Assembly (NCBI GenBank): GCA_050261515.1
Contig: JBLNDJ010000021.1
Location: 62,001 to 126,000, forward strand
Direction: 5' to 3'
DNA: 64,000 nt
DNA from: JBLNDJ01 sp050261515
GTDB taxonomy: Bacteria; Acidobacteriota; Terriglobia; Bryobacterales; Bryobacteraceae
In this document: positions 63,375 to 64,000 of the stretch, piece after piece
Layout of the letters: each line of letters opens with the position of its first letter
Numbering within the stretch: position 1 is the first letter of the stretch
Made by a program: the position numbers and the translations under genes
The notes under the pieces: model-generated
Databases searched by the model: none
What the model was told of the DNA's origin: nothing
The model's input: only the letters and a program-made list of their open reading frames with translations

Positions 63375-64000
63375 ATGGCCAAAGAATACGACCTCACACC
63401 CCGTCGTGTGCCGCGCGTTGAAACGCGGCTCCGCAAAATCGTTACGGACCTCCCCGCTCCCGGCTCAGTCCCCCTGCTCGAGACGCTCGCCCGCATCGAG
63501 CCCATCGCCATGCGCGGCCAGCCGCCCATCGTCTGGGATCGCGCCGAAGGCTTCCAGGTTTGGGACGCGTATGGCAACTGCTGGATCGACTGGTCCAGCG
63601 GCGTTCTGATCGCCAACGCCGGCCACAGCCGCGCCGAAATCCGGGACGCCGTCTCCGCACAGGCCGCGCACAACCTGCTCACCACCTATTGCTTCCCGAA
63701 CGAAGCGCGCGCGCGGCTCGTAGAGCGCCTCGCCTCCGTGCTGCCCTCGCCGCTTGAAAAGGTTTTCCTCCTGACGACCGGTTCGGAAGCCGTCGAGTGC
63801 GCCGTGAAGCTCTGCCGCACCAACGGCGTCCGCCAGGGCGGCCGCTCCAAGCACGTCATCGTGTCGTTCGTGAACGCCTTCCACGGCCGCACGCTCGGCG
63901 CGCAGCAGGCGGGCGGCATCCCCGCGCTCAAAGAGTGGATCGTCAACCTCGATCCGGGCTTCGTGCAGGTCCCGTTCCCCGACGGCTTCTGGGGAGAAGA
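63375..64000 (+). CDS. Class III aminotransferase (4-aminobutyrate-type), 3' truncated by window edge
   Basis: The first 208 residues of an aminotransferase that runs off the window end. From ATG 63375 the frame reads KEYDLTPRRVPRVETRLRKIV. GFQVWDAYGNCWIDWSSGVLIANAGHSRAEI, LLTTYCFPNEARARLVERL, FLLTTGSEAVECAVKLCR and VSFVNAFHGRTLGAQQ follow, the last two being the PLP-phosphate motif and the HGR strand. The catalytic Lys lies beyond the window. It resembles GABA or related omega-aminotransferases. Divergent from gatB with about 75 bp between starts. Confidence 0.85.
   Translation, partial: MAKEYDLTPRRVPRVETRLRKIVTDLPAPGSVPLLETLARIEPIAMRGQPPIVWDRAEGFQVWDAYGNCWIDWSSGVLIANAGHSRAEIRDAVSAQAAHNLLTTYCFPNEARARLVERLASVLPSPLEKVFLLTTGSEAVECAVKLCRTNGVRQGGRSKHVIVSFVNAFHGRTLGAQQAGGIPALKEWIVNLDPGFVQVPFPDGFWGE

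Overview
The window is a GC-rich (about two-thirds G+C), gene-dense stretch that reads like an acidobacterium of the Solibacter/Bryobacter type. The evidence is Oar-like TonB-dependent receptors with an N-terminal carboxypeptidase-regulatory domain, an acidobacterial-type FtsX/MacB orphan permease, many Tat-exported Gfo/Idh/MocA and sugar-enzyme proteins, and frequent GTG/TTG starts. This assignment is inferred from family content; there is no rRNA in the window.

Layout. 1-8 kb: the end of a TonB-type receptor, a TPR protein, an alpha-galactosidase-like enzyme, a beta-galactosidase-like enzyme and a Tat-exported oxidoreductase, a small galactoside-processing neighbourhood. 8.1-15.8 kb: an ArsR-type regulator translationally coupled to a six-gene membrane complex related to hydrogenase-4/complex I. 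Its large subunit has lost all four nickel-ligand cysteines and its ferredoxin module has lost one whole Fe-S cluster, so it is best read as an energy-converting hydrogenase-related (Ehr) complex, not a hydrogenase. 15.8-20.1 kb: tRNA-Ala(CGC), a small basic protein, tatC-tatA, rpsT, class I fumarase, tRNA-Phe(GAA). 20.1-24.7 kb: an OmpA-like protein, and a divergent pair of Tat-exported sugar enzymes.

24.7-29.7 kb: genes typical of exopolysaccharide loci (O-antigen ligase-like, TPR, frameshifted J-domain protein, FecR-like, UpxY-type NusG paralogue), but no glycosyltransferases beside them. The stretch carries several families of short simple repeats and a decayed coding remnant. 30.2-42.4 kb: an exported nitrilase-fold protein, a full-length Oar-like receptor, two secreted TPR proteins, two propeller-like proteins (one Tat-exported, one cytosolic) and a membrane-anchored double-malectin protein; this looks like an uncharacterised substrate-acquisition locus. 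42.5-49.5 kb: a DUF5060/apiosidase-like hydrolase, then a cobalamin riboswitch controlling a nitronate monooxygenase-family protein, an aldo/keto reductase and the orphan permease.

49.5-64 kb: an unknown FDHH-motif protein, a secreted barrel-like protein, an SDR, speA, a small zincin, an Rrf2 regulator next to a glycosyltransferase, a membrane protein/winged-helix pair, uppS, an isochorismatase-fold/enolase-superfamily pair, gatB, and the start of a class III aminotransferase that runs off the end. The two observations I rate highest are the Ehr complex with its single-cluster ferredoxin/NuoB fusion, and the B12 riboswitch on a nitronate monooxygenase-like gene.
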